54,638 nt of DNA. It comes from Pseudanabaena sp. Salubria-1 (GTDB lineage: Bacteria; Cyanobacteriota; Cyanobacteriia; Pseudanabaenales; Pseudanabaenaceae). Position numbers and translations under genes: made by a program. Shown here piece by piece: positions 32,950 to 42,389 of this stretch (position 1 is its first letter; every line of letters begins with the position of its first letter). The notes beneath the pieces are model-generated. The model saw only the letters and a program-made list of their open reading frames with translations. It was not told the DNA's origin and searched no databases. Location: assembly GCA_023336205.1 (NCBI GenBank), contig JALQCR010000042.1, forward strand, positions 1 through 54,638, read 5' to 3'.

Positions 32950-33399
32950 TTACTTGACTACTGGTCGAATAAATCGACTATTTGCCCTCACATAACAGGC
33001 TCCTTCTGATGAAAATCCATCACGAACTGGCATCCAAGGTCTACCATTTTGATCGCGTGCATTTATTAAAACTTCATCAGATCCACCCCGATAAATTTGT
33101 ACTTCTAAAATATCATTAGCTAAATAAGTACGTTTTACAGGACTCTCTATACTTGCCTCTTGACGGCAATTGAGGCTCTCAACAACTACTTGCCAGAGCG
33201 AACCAGTCCCATATCTAGATGCTCTTTGCGCTTGTACATTGGTTTCATTTCTATAGTAGTTACCTTGTCTATCTGGGACGGCAACTTGAGCTTGAACTGT
33301 GGCTTGCCCTAATGTCAATGGCAGGACAGCGAGTAGCAGCATAGAATGTTTTAGGGAGATAGCAATTGTATTTAAACAAGTATTTAAAAAGTTATCCAT
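32950..33399 (-). CDS. Secreted SH3-like hypothetical protein
   Basis: A 149-residue exported protein. The signal peptide is about 1-38 (HSMLLLAVLPLTLGQATVQAQ). The mature part has VESLNCRQEAS and WMPVRDGFSSEGACYVRANSRFIRPV, the outline of a bacterial SH3 domain with two Cys that may pair. Cyanobacteria have many such small wall- or surface-binding proteins. It is divergent from xseA, with 35 bp between starts. Confidence 0.6.
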   Translation of the reverse strand: MDNFLNTCLNTIAISLKHSMLLLAVLPLTLGQATVQAQVAVPDRQGNYYRNETNVQAQRASRYGTGSLWQVVVESLNCRQEASIESPVKRTYLANDILEVQIYRGGSDEVLINARDQNGRPWMPVRDGFSSEGACYVRANSRFIRPVVK

Positions 33400-33434
33400 A
33401 TTATGAGGAGATTGCGGTATGAGCAGTAGGTTGT

Positions 33435-34649
33435 ATGAACGCTTCTAAAGATGCGATGACTGTAGCTAATTTGACGCAGGCAATTACGCTTTTGTTGCGG
33501 GACGAAATTGGCATTGTTCGAGTCACAGGGGAAATATCAGGCTTTACAGCCGCAGCCTCTGGACATCGTTATTTTACCCTTAAGGATGAGTCAGCCCAGA
33601 TCGATTGTGTGATGTGGGCAAGTCGCACTTTATCATTTCGTCCTAAAAATGGAATGCAAGTGGTCATCCAAGGTCGGTTAACGGTTTATGCACCCCGTGG
33701 CAAATATCAGATTGATTGCGATCGCATGACTGCCGCAGGGCAAGGTGATCTCTATCTTGCCTTTGCTGCTCTCAAAGAAGCACTCGCAGAGAGAGGATAT
33801 TTTGACCCAGACCGAAAGCGGGGTATTCCAGCTTTTCCGCTCAAAATTGGGGTTGTCACTTCACCGACAGGAGCCGTGATTCAGGATATTCTCAGTACAT
33901 TAAATAGGCGATCGCCTCATTGCGAGATTTATCTATGTCCTGCGACTGTGCAAGGAGAAAATGCCCCTGAAGAGATTGCGTCAGCCATTAAAGCTTTACA
34001 GAACACCGATGCCAATGTGCTAATCGTCGGTCGTGGTGGTGGCTCGATTGAGGATCTTTGGGCGTTTAATACCTTACCTGTTGCCGAGGCTATCTATAAT
34101 TCGCGTATCCCAATTATTTCTGCGGTGGGACATGAAACTGATTTTACGATCGCTGATTTTGTTGCCGATTTACGCGCTGCTACGCCAACGGCAGCGGCAG
34201 AACTGGTATCTCAATACGATCGCGATACCCTATGGCAGCAGATTATTGCTTGGGAAAATCTACTAAATCGCTCTGCCCAACTAGCAATCCAGAATTACGA
34301 TCAACGACTGAATACGATTACCAATAGTTATGCTTTGCAGAATTTTAGCGATCGCCTACATGATCGTGTCCAACAGTTAGATGAAGCAGAACGTGAAATG
34401 CAAAAGTCTCTCGTTCGTCATTTGCATCAATCCAAAACTAAACTTGACGGTATAACTGCCCATCTGCGATCGCTACACCCACTATCACCATTGCAACGGG
34501 GTTTTGCTTTATTGCGTTCAGGCGATCGCTTAATTAGCAATGATGATTCGCTCACTGAATTTGATAAAGTGGAAATCGTGCGGCGCTCAGAAATAGCCCA
34601 AGCCAAGATTGAGAAAGTAATCGATAAAGTATATGACCGAACCGAATAA
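33435..34649 (+). CDS. xseA: Exodeoxyribonuclease VII large subunit
   Basis: A 404-residue subunit of ExoVII, which degrades single-stranded DNA to oligonucleotides. The N-terminal OB fold is about 10-105 (VTGEISGFTAAASGHRYFTLKDESAQIDCVMW). The catalytic domain follows (KIGVVTSPTGAVIQDIL, VLIVGRGGGSIEDLWAFN, PIISAVGHETDFTIADFVADLRAATPTAAAEL), and then a coiled coil and the typical end LSPLQRGFALL. It overlaps xseB by 17 bp, implying co-translation. Confidence 0.96.
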   Translation: MNASKDAMTVANLTQAITLLLRDEIGIVRVTGEISGFTAAASGHRYFTLKDESAQIDCVMWASRTLSFRPKNGMQVVIQGRLTVYAPRGKYQIDCDRMTAAGQGDLYLAFAALKEALAERGYFDPDRKRGIPAFPLKIGVVTSPTGAVIQDILSTLNRRSPHCEIYLCPATVQGENAPEEIASAIKALQNTDANVLIVGRGGGSIEDLWAFNTLPVAEAIYNSRIPIISAVGHETDFTIADFVADLRAATPTAAAELVSQYDRDTLWQQIIAWENLLNRSAQLAIQNYDQRLNTITNSYALQNFSDRLHDRVQQLDEAEREMQKSLVRHLHQSKTKLDGITAHLRSLHPLSPLQRGFALLRSGDRLISNDDSLTEFDKVEIVRRSEIAQAKIEKVIDKVYDRTE

Positions 34650-34863
34650 ATCACCAAAGAAACCAAAAGAACCTAAAGATCTCCCCTTTGAAGCCCAAAT
34701 GCAGCGACTCGAAGAAATTGTGGAAATTCTAGACGATGGGGAAACACCTCTAGATGAGATGCTTGCTCTCTATGAAGAAGGCATGAAGCGATCGCAATAT
34801 TGTCGCGAGTATCTAGAAAAAGCCGAACAGAAAGTTACATTGATTCAAAGTAAAAATTCATAG
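34633..34863 (+). CDS. xseB: Exodeoxyribonuclease VII small subunit
   Basis: A 76-residue helical-hairpin subunit of ExoVII: FEAQMQRLEEIVEILDDGETPLDEMLALYEEGMK is the family signature. It starts inside the end of xseA and is followed 4 bp later by the DUF2256 gene. Confidence 0.94.
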   Translation: MTEPNKSPKKPKEPKDLPFEAQMQRLEEIVEILDDGETPLDEMLALYEEGMKRSQYCREYLEKAEQKVTLIQSKNS

Positions 34864-34867
34864 AAAT

Positions 34868-35017
34868 ATGACTCATAAAGGCAATAAATCTTTTTTACCT
34901 AACAAAGATTGCGTAGTATGCGGCAAGCCATTTACGTGGCGCAAAAAATGGGAAAGGTGTTGGGATGAAGTTAAATATTGTAGCGATCGCTGTCGCAAAC
35001 AAAATGGGAATAGTTAA
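34868..35017 (+). CDS. DUF2256 zinc-finger-like protein
   Basis: A 49-residue protein starting MTHKGNKSFLPNK. It shows CVVCGKPFTWRKKWERCW and VKYCSDRCRKQ, the CxxC…CxxxC pattern of DUF2256, probably one zinc site. Function unknown. It begins 4 bp after the xseB stop, so it is likely the third gene of that operon. It ends before a strong hairpin. Confidence 0.85.
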   Translation: MTHKGNKSFLPNKDCVVCGKPFTWRKKWERCWDEVKYCSDRCRKQNGNS

Positions 35018-35034
35018 AATAATAATTTAAACTT

Positions 35035-35069
35035 TCAGGACAGGTGGCGCTTTGCGTCACCTGTCCTGA
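35035..35069. terminator. Hairpin terminator after the xse operon
   Basis: TCAGGACAGGTGGCGC region pairs with its complement around a TTTGC tip, 18 bp past the DUF2256 stop. No long T-run. Also a member of the GCGCTTTGCG hairpin class. Confidence 0.65.
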
Positions 35070-35113
35070 TATCTGCAAAGCTATTGAGGACTGGAGATCA
35101 ATGTCTTAGGGTT

Positions 35114-36931
35114 ATGAAAAAATTTCTGCTCTCATGCTTATTTTTTGTGGGTTTATTTTGGGCGCTCTCAACCTATCAAGGTTTGGCAGTCCAAGGTAAA
35201 TATGACTCAATGGTATTGAACTTTCGTGATAACTTATCCCCCGCTCAAGTCGAGCGTGAACTAAAGGCGATCGCCGCAAAATATGGAATTGAGCCAAAAT
35301 TTAATAGCCCCTTTTCTAAATCCGAAAACCTGTATGTGGTCAAAGGTGATACTCAAGTCCTTGAAAAGCTCAAACAGTCAGAAGAACTTCGCAACTTGAC
35401 CGAATATGTCGAAGCCAATTATGTCTATTCGATGGAATTTATCGGCGACTCCACTCCCAATGATCCAATGTATAAGGAGCAGTGGAATTTAAAAACGATC
35501 GAAGTGGAAAAGGCTTGGCAAAAAACTAAAGGTAAGGGAATCACAGTTGCAGTTATTGACACAGGTGTAAGCAAAGTTGAAGACCTCAAAAATACTAATT
35601 TTGTCAAGGGCTACGACTTTGTAAACGATCGCGAAGATGCTAGTGATGACAATGGGCATGGAACTCACGTCGCTGGTACGATCGCGCAATCGACAAATAA
35701 TAATTTTGGGGTAGCTGGCATTGCCTACGAAGCGAATATCATGCCACTGAAAGTTTTGTCAGCTTCAGGCGGCGGCACAATCTCCGATATTGCCGAAGCA
35801 ATTATCTTTGCTGCCGACAATGGCGCAAATGTGATCAATATGAGCTTCGGTGGTGGTGGCGAAAGTAAACTCATGCAAGATGCGATCGACTATGCTTATA
35901 AAAAAGGTGTGGTAATCGTGGCAGCGGCAGGTAATTCAAATCGTAATGCTGCTTTTTATCCTGCCCGTTATCCCAAAGTAATCGCAGTGTCCGCTACAGG
36001 TTCGACAGGAGAAAAAGCTCCTTATTCTAATTACGGCGCTGGTATAGATTTAGCTGCTCCTGGCGGTGCGATCGCAAGGGGTAAAAATGGCGAAAAGGGC
36101 GATACGTCTGGCGGCATTTTGCAGAATACAATTGATCCAAAAACGAAGCAATCCGTATTTAGTTCTTTTCAAGGAACAAGTATGGCCTCTCCTCACGTTG
36201 CGGGAGTCGCTGCTTTGATCGAAGCTTCGGGAGTGAAAGATCCTGATAAAGTATTTCAAATCCTGAAGCAGTCTTCGCGTAAAGCTGCTGATGATACTCT
36301 TAACTATTACGGTGCTGGGCACTTGAATGCTGCTGCGGCTGTAAATCTTGCTTCACAGGGGCAATTGGGAATTCCTGATTTCTTGCGCTGGGCGCGGGAC
36401 AATGGTTACTTGAGTCCCAGATTTTGGGTTGATGGCGGTGCGATCGCACTTATCCCCAAACTAATTATGATGATTGGCTCCTATCTATTGGCATGGCTAC
36501 TTAATCGCTGGTTCCCATTCCGTTGGAATTGGTCATTTACTAATGGCGTTTTCTTTGGCGGTGCAGGTTTATTCTTTTTACGAGGTTTCTATCTCTTTGA
36601 TATTACCCAACTTCCCTTCCGTATAGCAGGAAGCTCTTTACCTGAATTAGGCAACGCTTTTTCTAATACAAATGCCTTGAATCCAATTACCGCAAGTGTA
36701 CTTTTACCGCTTGGTTTATTGTTGATTCTACTCGGACATCCACAATGGAAGTGGTTTGCAATCGGCTCAGCGATCGGTACTTCGGCTTGCTTAGCAACTA
36801 GTGCGGTGCTTGCACCACAGATGATGTGGATTGGTGAGGGAAGCCCTGCGATCGCATTTCTCAGCGTTAACTCACTACTTTGCTTTGGGTTTGCCTATCT
36901 ATCGATCAAGTCAGAGACTTCTACCTTGTAA
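35114..36931 (+). CDS. Subtilisin-like (S8) serine protease with C-terminal membrane segments
   Basis: A 605-residue exported protease. The signal peptide is MKKFLLSCLFFVGLFWALS, followed by a propeptide to about residue 115. The catalytic triad is Asp149 (AVIDTGVS), His182 (NGHGTHVAGT) and Ser356 (QGTSMASPHVAGVAAL), with the oxyanion Asn in VIVAAAGNSN. After about residue 410 come several hydrophobic helices (LIPKLIMMIGSYLLAWLL, VLLPLGLLLILLG, FLSVNSLLCFGFAYL), so it is probably membrane-anchored. That is longer than plain fervidolysin-like enzymes. The start at 35114 gives a normal signal peptide. An in-frame upstream codon at 35084 is less likely. Confidence 0.92.
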   Translation: MKKFLLSCLFFVGLFWALSTYQGLAVQGKYDSMVLNFRDNLSPAQVERELKAIAAKYGIEPKFNSPFSKSENLYVVKGDTQVLEKLKQSEELRNLTEYVEANYVYSMEFIGDSTPNDPMYKEQWNLKTIEVEKAWQKTKGKGITVAVIDTGVSKVEDLKNTNFVKGYDFVNDREDASDDNGHGTHVAGTIAQSTNNNFGVAGIAYEANIMPLKVLSASGGGTISDIAEAIIFAADNGANVINMSFGGGGESKLMQDAIDYAYKKGVVIVAAAGNSNRNAAFYPARYPKVIAVSATGSTGEKAPYSNYGAGIDLAAPGGAIARGKNGEKGDTSGGILQNTIDPKTKQSVFSSFQGTSMASPHVAGVAALIEASGVKDPDKVFQILKQSSRKAADDTLNYYGAGHLNAAAAVNLASQGQLGIPDFLRWARDNGYLSPRFWVDGGAIALIPKLIMMIGSYLLAWLLNRWFPFRWNWSFTNGVFFGGAGLFFLRGFYLFDITQLPFRIAGSSLPELGNAFSNTNALNPITASVLLPLGLLLILLGHPQWKWFAIGSAIGTSACLATSAVLAPQMMWIGEGSPAIAFLSVNSLLCFGFAYLSIKSETSTL

Positions 36932-36974
36932 GCCAAAAGATGGAGTGCATCGCGCCCCATCTTTTGGCTCTTTT
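36931..36974. terminator. Terminator after the protease gene
   Basis: AGCCAAAAGATGG pairs with CCATCTTTTGGCT around an AGTGCATCGCGCC loop, followed by CTTTTT. Confidence 0.8.
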
Positions 36975-36996
36975 TGAAAATAGCTATAGCAAGTAT

Positions 36997-37224
36997 ATGA
37001 ACATCCAAATTGTCGGAACTGTAGAATATATCGATATTGGTACTGGAACTTGGGCGATCATTACCGATACTGATGAGCAATATGAAATTTGGCAACCTGC
37101 GCCAGAAGCAATTTTGCAAGAGGGATTGAAAGTAAAGGTTAATGCAAAAATCCGAGATGATGTTTTCACAATGTCAGCGATCGGTGATGTCTTAGAAATT
37201 GAAGATTTCCAAAGATTAGGATAG
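36997..37224 (+). CDS. Small DUF5818-like protein
   Basis: A 75-residue soluble protein (MNIQIVGTVEYIDIGTGTWAIITDTDEQYEIWQP). The alternation of short strands with GTW and YEIW, then GLKVKVNAKI, looks like a small OB-type barrel similar to DUF5818. The function is unknown. The ATG at 36997 is chosen because the upstream frame overlaps the preceding terminator and protease gene. Confidence 0.6.
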   Translation: MNIQIVGTVEYIDIGTGTWAIITDTDEQYEIWQPAPEAILQEGLKVKVNAKIRDDVFTMSAIGDVLEIEDFQRLG

Positions 37225-37278
37225 ACAGCGCTTAGAATCATTTATTCTAATTTTGCAAGTAGTTTATGCGAGGTTACA

Positions 37279-37794
37279 ATGTCAAATAGCAACAAGTATC
37301 AGAAGCAAGATCCGCATAACTTGAATTTCGCCATTTTGGGTGCGATCGCTTCATTTGCCATGACGCTCTCTGCGATTGGTATTTGGGAGACGTTACAACC
37401 AGTCCAAGCTTTTGAAAATACAAGTGTTATCACAAAACAAAAGCAGACTGAAGTAAAGGTTGTTAAAATTGCAGGAACATATAAAACTGTTTTTACTCCT
37501 GAGTTTTTAGCCAATGCAAAAAAACAAGGTTTGGCATCAATTTCAGGCTTATGGACGATCAAACCCAATGGCTCATTTGAAGCTGTTATCGATGCTACTT
37601 CTACCAGCGGCAAAAAGCAGACTTTCAGAACAACAGGAAAAGTTTCGATCAAGAATGGAAAAGTCTTATCTCAAGTAGAAACCTTAAATGGGAAAAGACC
37701 TGCTCAACTTCCTCCTACTCAGTCCTATACTCTTTTAGCAGATGGCAAAACCCTACAGGCTGACAATCAGCCCGTAAAACTGGTGAAACAATAA
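37279..37794 (+). CDS. Exported hypothetical protein
   Basis: A 171-residue protein with an N-terminal hydrophobic segment at about 17-37 (FAILGAIASFAMTLSAIGIW), so it is exported or anchored. The rest alternates strands (GTYKTVFTPEFLAN, ASISGLWTIKPNGSFEAVIDATS, SYTLLADGKTLQ) in a lipocalin- or beta-barrel-like style. No family recognised. It follows the DUF5818-like gene by 54 bp in the same direction. Confidence 0.55.
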   Translation: MSNSNKYQKQDPHNLNFAILGAIASFAMTLSAIGIWETLQPVQAFENTSVITKQKQTEVKVVKIAGTYKTVFTPEFLANAKKQGLASISGLWTIKPNGSFEAVIDATSTSGKKQTFRTTGKVSIKNGKVLSQVETLNGKRPAQLPPTQSYTLLADGKTLQADNQPVKLVKQ

Positions 37795-37800
37795 TCCCAT

Positions 37801-37902
37801 ATACCAATTCACGAAAGTGTAGCTACACTTCTGTGAATTAAAAACCAAACCCTGTAAGGGTTTTAAAAACACAAAATGGCGTAGCCATTTTGTGCTTTGG
37901 TA
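37801..37902 (+). repeat. Dispersed ~100-bp repeat, copy D
   Basis: ATACCAATTCACGAAAGTGT to TGTGCTTTGGTAT with the two internal hairpins. It lies 6 bp past a stop codon, again suggesting a transcription-end role. Confidence 0.8.
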
Positions 37903-38013
37903 TAAGTCCTCAGTAACAATACTTCGGACAATTTTAAAAACGGGAAAAAAGCTATTCAAAAGCTATTCATCAGATGTGATTGATCTATAAGTAGACACAC
38001 TTAATCAATTACA

Positions 38014-38068
38014 CATCCAAACCCGTAAGGTTGCACCCCGCAGGGGCGCAACCTTACGGGTTTGGATG
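38014..38068. terminator. Very strong hairpin downstream of argF
   Basis: CATCCAAACCCGTAAGGTTG pairs with its complement, 21 bp per arm with a GC-rich tip (CCCCGCAGGGG). It is 36 bp past the argF stop and probably its terminator. The rest of 37903-38103 holds nothing clear. Confidence 0.7.
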
Positions 38069-38103
38069 TATTCTGCATAGGTACTAAGTTTGTGCAGACA
38101 AAC

Positions 38104-39015
38104 CTAGAGAACGCTAGCTAGTAAAGCTTTTTGAGCATGAAGACGATTTTCGGCTTCATCCCAAATGCGAGACTGAGCACCTTCCATGACTTCATCAGTA
38201 ATTTCTTCACCACGGTGCGCAGGTAAACAATGCAGAGCGATCGCATCTTTATCGGCTAAAGCCATAAGTTTCGCATTCAATTGATAGGGCTGGAAAATAG
38301 GAATCCGATCTTCTGCTTCTGATTCCTGTCCCATACTTGCCCATACATCTGTATAAAGGACATGCGCAGCTAGTGACGCTAATTTAGGATCATCAGTAAC
38401 GATTACTTCGGAATTAATAGCTAGAGCTTTTGCTTGAGCAACAACAGCAGGATCGGGCATAAAATCCTTCGGTGAAGCAATACGAACATTCATGCCAACA
38501 AGAGCACAACCAATCATCAGGGAATGCGCCATATTATTGCCATCACCTAGATAAGTGAGGGTTAATCCTTTTAAAGAGCCGAAGTTTTCCATCACGGTTA
38601 GCAAATCCGCAAGGACTTGACATGGATGCTCTAAATCGCTCAGGGCATTGATAATCGGCATCTTTGAGAATTTGGCAAAAGTTTCTAACTCAGCTTGCTC
38701 AAAGGTACGAATTGCTAAAACATCCAAATAGCGATCGAGTACTCTGGCGGTATCCTCTATCGGCTCACCTCGACTAACCTGAGTTACATTTGGATCGAGG
38801 TCGATGACATGTCCTCCTAGTTGATGCATGGCGACGGTAAAGCTAACTCGCGTTCTTGTTGATGCTTTGCGAAACAGCAATCCAAGGGTTTTACGCTGAA
38901 AGTCAAACTGGACTTCTCCTGCTTTGAGCTGTTTTGCAAGAGTTAGCAATTCCTGAATTTCGCTTGGTTGCAAATCTGCCAAACTAAGAAGATCGCGTCC
39001 CTGAAGGTTTCCCAT
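38104..39015 (-). CDS. argF: Ornithine carbamoyltransferase
   Basis: A 303-residue arginine-biosynthesis enzyme that joins carbamoyl phosphate and ornithine to citrulline. It shows FRKASTRTRVSFTVAMHQLGG (carbamoyl-phosphate site), SRGEPIEDTARVLDRY, HPCQVLADLLTVMEN, LTYLGDGNNMAHS, TDVWASMGQE and HCLPAHRGEEI (ornithine loop). Length is normal. It stands alone, as arginine genes often do in cyanobacteria. Its promoter is in the 356-bp AT-rich gap before the UPF0182 gene. Confidence 0.96.
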   Translation of the reverse strand: MGNLQGRDLLSLADLQPSEIQELLTLAKQLKAGEVQFDFQRKTLGLLFRKASTRTRVSFTVAMHQLGGHVIDLDPNVTQVSRGEPIEDTARVLDRYLDVLAIRTFEQAELETFAKFSKMPIINALSDLEHPCQVLADLLTVMENFGSLKGLTLTYLGDGNNMAHSLMIGCALVGMNVRIASPKDFMPDPAVVAQAKALAINSEVIVTDDPKLASLAAHVLYTDVWASMGQESEAEDRIPIFQPYQLNAKLMALADKDAIALHCLPAHRGEEITDEVMEGAQSRIWDEAENRLHAQKALLASVL

Positions 39016-39250
39016 TGTTGTTAGTTAGAAAAGATCTTGTAATGACTGTATCATCAACTTACAGCGCTTTACCCTGAATCAAAAACGGCTTTTCTAGGAA
39101 AGTAATGTAAAGCAGCATTTTTCTAAAAAAGTTATGAGTTTAATTAAATTAGCAAAGTGCGATCGCCTCTAGCTTCTACAGAAATTCCGCTAAGCAATTC
39201 GTTTCAAAGTGTCTGAGCTTTTAGCCCCCACTATAGCTACTGAGTAAGTC

Positions 39251-39349
39251 CAAAGCACAAAATGGCATAGCAATTTTGTGTCTTTAAAATCCTCACAGGG
39301 TTTAGTTTTTAATTCATAAAAGTGTGGCAACACTTTTATGAATTGGTAT
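39251..39349 (-). repeat. Dispersed ~100-bp repeat, copy E (reverse)
   Basis: CAAAGCACAAAATGGC to AAAGTGTGGCAACACTTTTATGAATTGGTAT, with hairpins as in copy A. It lies within the gap 39016-39371, just 22 bp before the UPF0182 start, and so overlaps its leader. The remainder of the gap holds a TTACAGCGCTTT motif near 39059 and no gene. Confidence 0.75.
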
Positions 39350-39371
39350 AATTTCGAGTCTAGATAAAATC

Positions 39372-42356
39372 ATGAAGTTAATCTCTGCAAAACTAACCAT
39401 ATTTAATTTGTCTAAGCGCTATTACCTTTTTGCCTTGTTGGGGATTGCGGGTTTAGTTGTGACCAGTGAAATCGTGGCGCGATTGGGAGCCGAGATTTTA
39501 TGGTTTCAAGAAATGGGCTATTTGCCAATGTATTTGTTGCGGCTTGCTTGGCAAATTGGTTTGGGCAGTGCCGTATTCGCGATCGCTTTAGTCTATCTAC
39601 TTAGGAATTTGCAGACTGCTGAAACGCTGAAATATGCTGATTTGCCTAGCGATGCTGAACGAAAACAGTCTAAAACACGAAGGCGAACATCTCCAAATCA
39701 GCAACTAAATAAGCAGCAAGCAATATCATCCAAATATATCCCAACTTCTCTGCGATTGCGTTGGCTATTGCCGCTAGTTGTGGGCTTGAGCCTATTAATT
39801 TGCCTGCTCATAATTCATTATGGACAGGTCGCGATCGCGCAATGGCAGCCGTCAGTTATTCAGCCAAGTATTGCCCCAATTACCCCTTTACTATTTAGAC
39901 CAGAGCTGATCGGTCAATTGACAATTCAGATATTAAGAGAGCGACTCTCTGCCGTAGTGACTATTGGGGTAGCGATCGCCTTATTGGTCTATCCCAAGTT
40001 TTTACTGAAAGCGATCGCGTTTTTGATGAGTGCATTTACAGCATGGGTGCTCTCACGGCAGTGGATGCGAATTATTCCTTACTTTCAACCCACTAGTTTT
40101 GAACGAACTGAGCCAGTTTTTAATCAAGATATTAGTTTTTATATATTCAATTTCCCCACATTGGAAGTTGTGGAATTTGGGCTAGTTGGCATTTGCCTAT
40201 ATGGTTTTATCGCCGTACTTTTAACCTATTTGTTATCTGGTAATAGCCTGAGCGAAGGCAAATTTGTCGGTATTTCCCACGATCAACAACGCCATCTCTA
40301 CGGACTTGGTGGCGTTGTGATGATGGTCATTGGGTTTAGCTATTGGCTCAATCGTTATGAACTTTTATATTCACCACGCGGCGTTTCTTATGGAGCTAGT
40401 TATACCGATAATGTGGTGCAGTTGCCAGTTTACACAGGGCTCAGTATTTTAGCTTTAGCGATCGCTATTTACTTGATTTTGAGATGGATTAGATTTCATC
40501 GTCAACCTGTAAGCCGCAAGCCAGTAGTGGCGACATTAGTGTTATATCTGACAATGGCGATCGGGCTTGGCGAGGGTTTACCGATCGCTGTGCAATCATT
40601 AATCGTACAGCCGAATGAACTCGCCCGTGAACAGCCTTACATCCAACGCACAATATCCTTTACCCGTCAAGCATTTGGACTCGAAAGTATTAGTTCTCAA
40701 GTTTTTAATCCACAGGGCAAGTTAACCGAAAAATCCATTCAAAATAATGATTTAACGGTTCGCAATATTCGCCTTTGGGATAAACAACCCTTACTTGCTA
40801 CCAATCGCCAACTTCAACAAATCCGTCTTTATTACAGTTTTCCTGATGCCGATATAGACCGCTATACGATTAATGAGGAGAAGCTATCCAAATCTCCTGC
40901 TAGTCAGCAACAGGTACTCATCGCAGCGAGAGAATTAGACTATGCGGCAGTTCCTCAAGAAGCACAAACTTGGGTTAACCAACATTTGATTTATACCCAT
41001 GGTTATGGATTTACGCTGAGTCCTGTAAATCGGGTTGCGGCTGGGGGCTTACCTGAATATTTTATTAAAGATATTGGCATCACCGAAGGTACACCTCTCA
41101 CCACTTCTAGCGAGGCAGTGCGAACAAGTATCCCGATTGGTCAGCCCCGTATTTATTACGGAGAGAATACTGACACCTATGTGATGACTGGCACTAGGGT
41201 AAAGGAGCTAGATTATCCTAGCGACAATGATAATGTTTACAACATTTACGATGGAAGAGGTGGGCTTGCCCTTGATTCATGGTGGCGACGAATGCTATTT
41301 GCCAAGTATCTGAATGATTGGCGCATGGCCGTAACTCCAGAATTTCTGCCCGAAACCAAGTTACTGTTTCGGCGGAACATTATGCAAAGGATTAAGGCGA
41401 TCGCCCCATTTTTGCGCTATGACAGTGATCCTTATCTAGTGGCTGCAAGTACCAAAACTCAGGTTAATGATCCAAGTAGCCTTTATTGGATTGTTGATGC
41501 CTATACAACCAGCGATCGCTATCCCTATTCAGATATTGGCAAAGAAGGGCTCAATTACATTCGTAACTCGATCAAGGTTGTGATTGATGCTTACCATGGC
41601 AATGTGAATTTCTATATTGCCGAACCCAACGATCCGATTATTCACACATGGGCAAAGATTTTTCCTGATTTGTTTAAACCCATGAGTGCAATGCCTGAAG
41701 CATTACGTCAGCATTTGCGTTATCCTGTGGACTTATTCTCAATTCAGTCAGAACGCTTGATGACTTATCACATGACTGATGCTCAAGTGTTCTACAACCG
41801 TGAAGATCAATGGCAAATCCCCAATGAAGTCTATGGTGATAAACCGCGTTTGGTGGAACCTTATTATTTGATTACGAGTTTGCCAGATGTTCCATTTGAG
41901 GAGTTCATTCTGCTTTTGCCATTCACTCCTAAAGAGCGCACAAATCTTGTAGCTTGGCTAGCAGCGAGATCTGATGGAGAGAACTATGGCAAACTTCTGC
42001 TTTATACTTTCCCTAAACAAATACTTGTTTATGGACCCGAACAAATCGAAGCCAGAATAAACCAAGATCCAGTTATTTCTCAACAAATCTCGCTTTGGAA
42101 TCGGCAAGGATCGCGAGTGATTCAAGGAAACTTGTTAATTATTCCTATAGAACAATCACTCTTATATGTAGAACCACTCTATTTAGAATCAACTCAAAAT
42201 AAATTACCGACACTAGTCCGCGTAATTGTCGCCTATGAAAATCGCATTGTGATGGCACAAACTTTACAACAGGCGATCGCAGCGATCTTTAAGCCAGAGC
42301 CAGAAATCACCCCGCCCATTATTCGCCCAGTCGAAGCACCGACTTTACAACCTTAA
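39372..42356 (+). CDS. UPF0182 family large membrane protein
   Basis: A 994-residue integral membrane protein. The N-terminal third has about seven to eight transmembrane helices (from YYLFALLGIAGLVVTSEIV to about residue 390). A long extracytoplasmic domain follows, with QPRIYYGENTDTYVMTGTRVKELDYPS, RNIMQRIKAIAPFLRYDSDPY and PFTPKERTNLVAWLAARSDG, all typical of UPF0182. A Pro-rich tail ends it. Function unknown. It is found widely in cyanobacteria and actinobacteria. A terminator follows at once. Confidence 0.92.
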   Translation: MKLISAKLTIFNLSKRYYLFALLGIAGLVVTSEIVARLGAEILWFQEMGYLPMYLLRLAWQIGLGSAVFAIALVYLLRNLQTAETLKYADLPSDAERKQSKTRRRTSPNQQLNKQQAISSKYIPTSLRLRWLLPLVVGLSLLICLLIIHYGQVAIAQWQPSVIQPSIAPITPLLFRPELIGQLTIQILRERLSAVVTIGVAIALLVYPKFLLKAIAFLMSAFTAWVLSRQWMRIIPYFQPTSFERTEPVFNQDISFYIFNFPTLEVVEFGLVGICLYGFIAVLLTYLLSGNSLSEGKFVGISHDQQRHLYGLGGVVMMVIGFSYWLNRYELLYSPRGVSYGASYTDNVVQLPVYTGLSILALAIAIYLILRWIRFHRQPVSRKPVVATLVLYLTMAIGLGEGLPIAVQSLIVQPNELAREQPYIQRTISFTRQAFGLESISSQVFNPQGKLTEKSIQNNDLTVRNIRLWDKQPLLATNRQLQQIRLYYSFPDADIDRYTINEEKLSKSPASQQQVLIAARELDYAAVPQEAQTWVNQHLIYTHGYGFTLSPVNRVAAGGLPEYFIKDIGITEGTPLTTSSEAVRTSIPIGQPRIYYGENTDTYVMTGTRVKELDYPSDNDNVYNIYDGRGGLALDSWWRRMLFAKYLNDWRMAVTPEFLPETKLLFRRNIMQRIKAIAPFLRYDSDPYLVAASTKTQVNDPSSLYWIVDAYTTSDRYPYSDIGKEGLNYIRNSIKVVIDAYHGNVNFYIAEPNDPIIHTWAKIFPDLFKPMSAMPEALRQHLRYPVDLFSIQSERLMTYHMTDAQVFYNREDQWQIPNEVYGDKPRLVEPYYLITSLPDVPFEEFILLLPFTPKERTNLVAWLAARSDGENYGKLLLYTFPKQILVYGPEQIEARINQDPVISQQISLWNRQGSRVIQGNLLIIPIEQSLLYVEPLYLESTQNKLPTLVRVIVAYENRIVMAQTLQQAIAAIFKPEPEITPPIIRPVEAPTLQP

Positions 42357-42389
42357 AAAATGGGTGTGCATAGCACACCCATTTTTTAA
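42353..42389. terminator. Bidirectional terminator between UPF0182 and yqeG
   Basis: TTAAAAAATGGGTGTGC pairs with its complement around a short loop with T-runs on both strands. It overlaps both stop codons. Confidence 0.9.

Noticed and set aside
36880..36996. Longer N-terminus for the DUF5818-like gene
   Set aside because: The upstream codons overlap the end of the protease gene and its terminator hairpin. The ATG at 36997 begins the conserved-looking part.
12133..39349. Possible CRISPR array from repeated sequences
   Set aside because: The repeats are about 100 bp, dispersed kilobases apart in both orientations, with no regular spacers and no cas genes.
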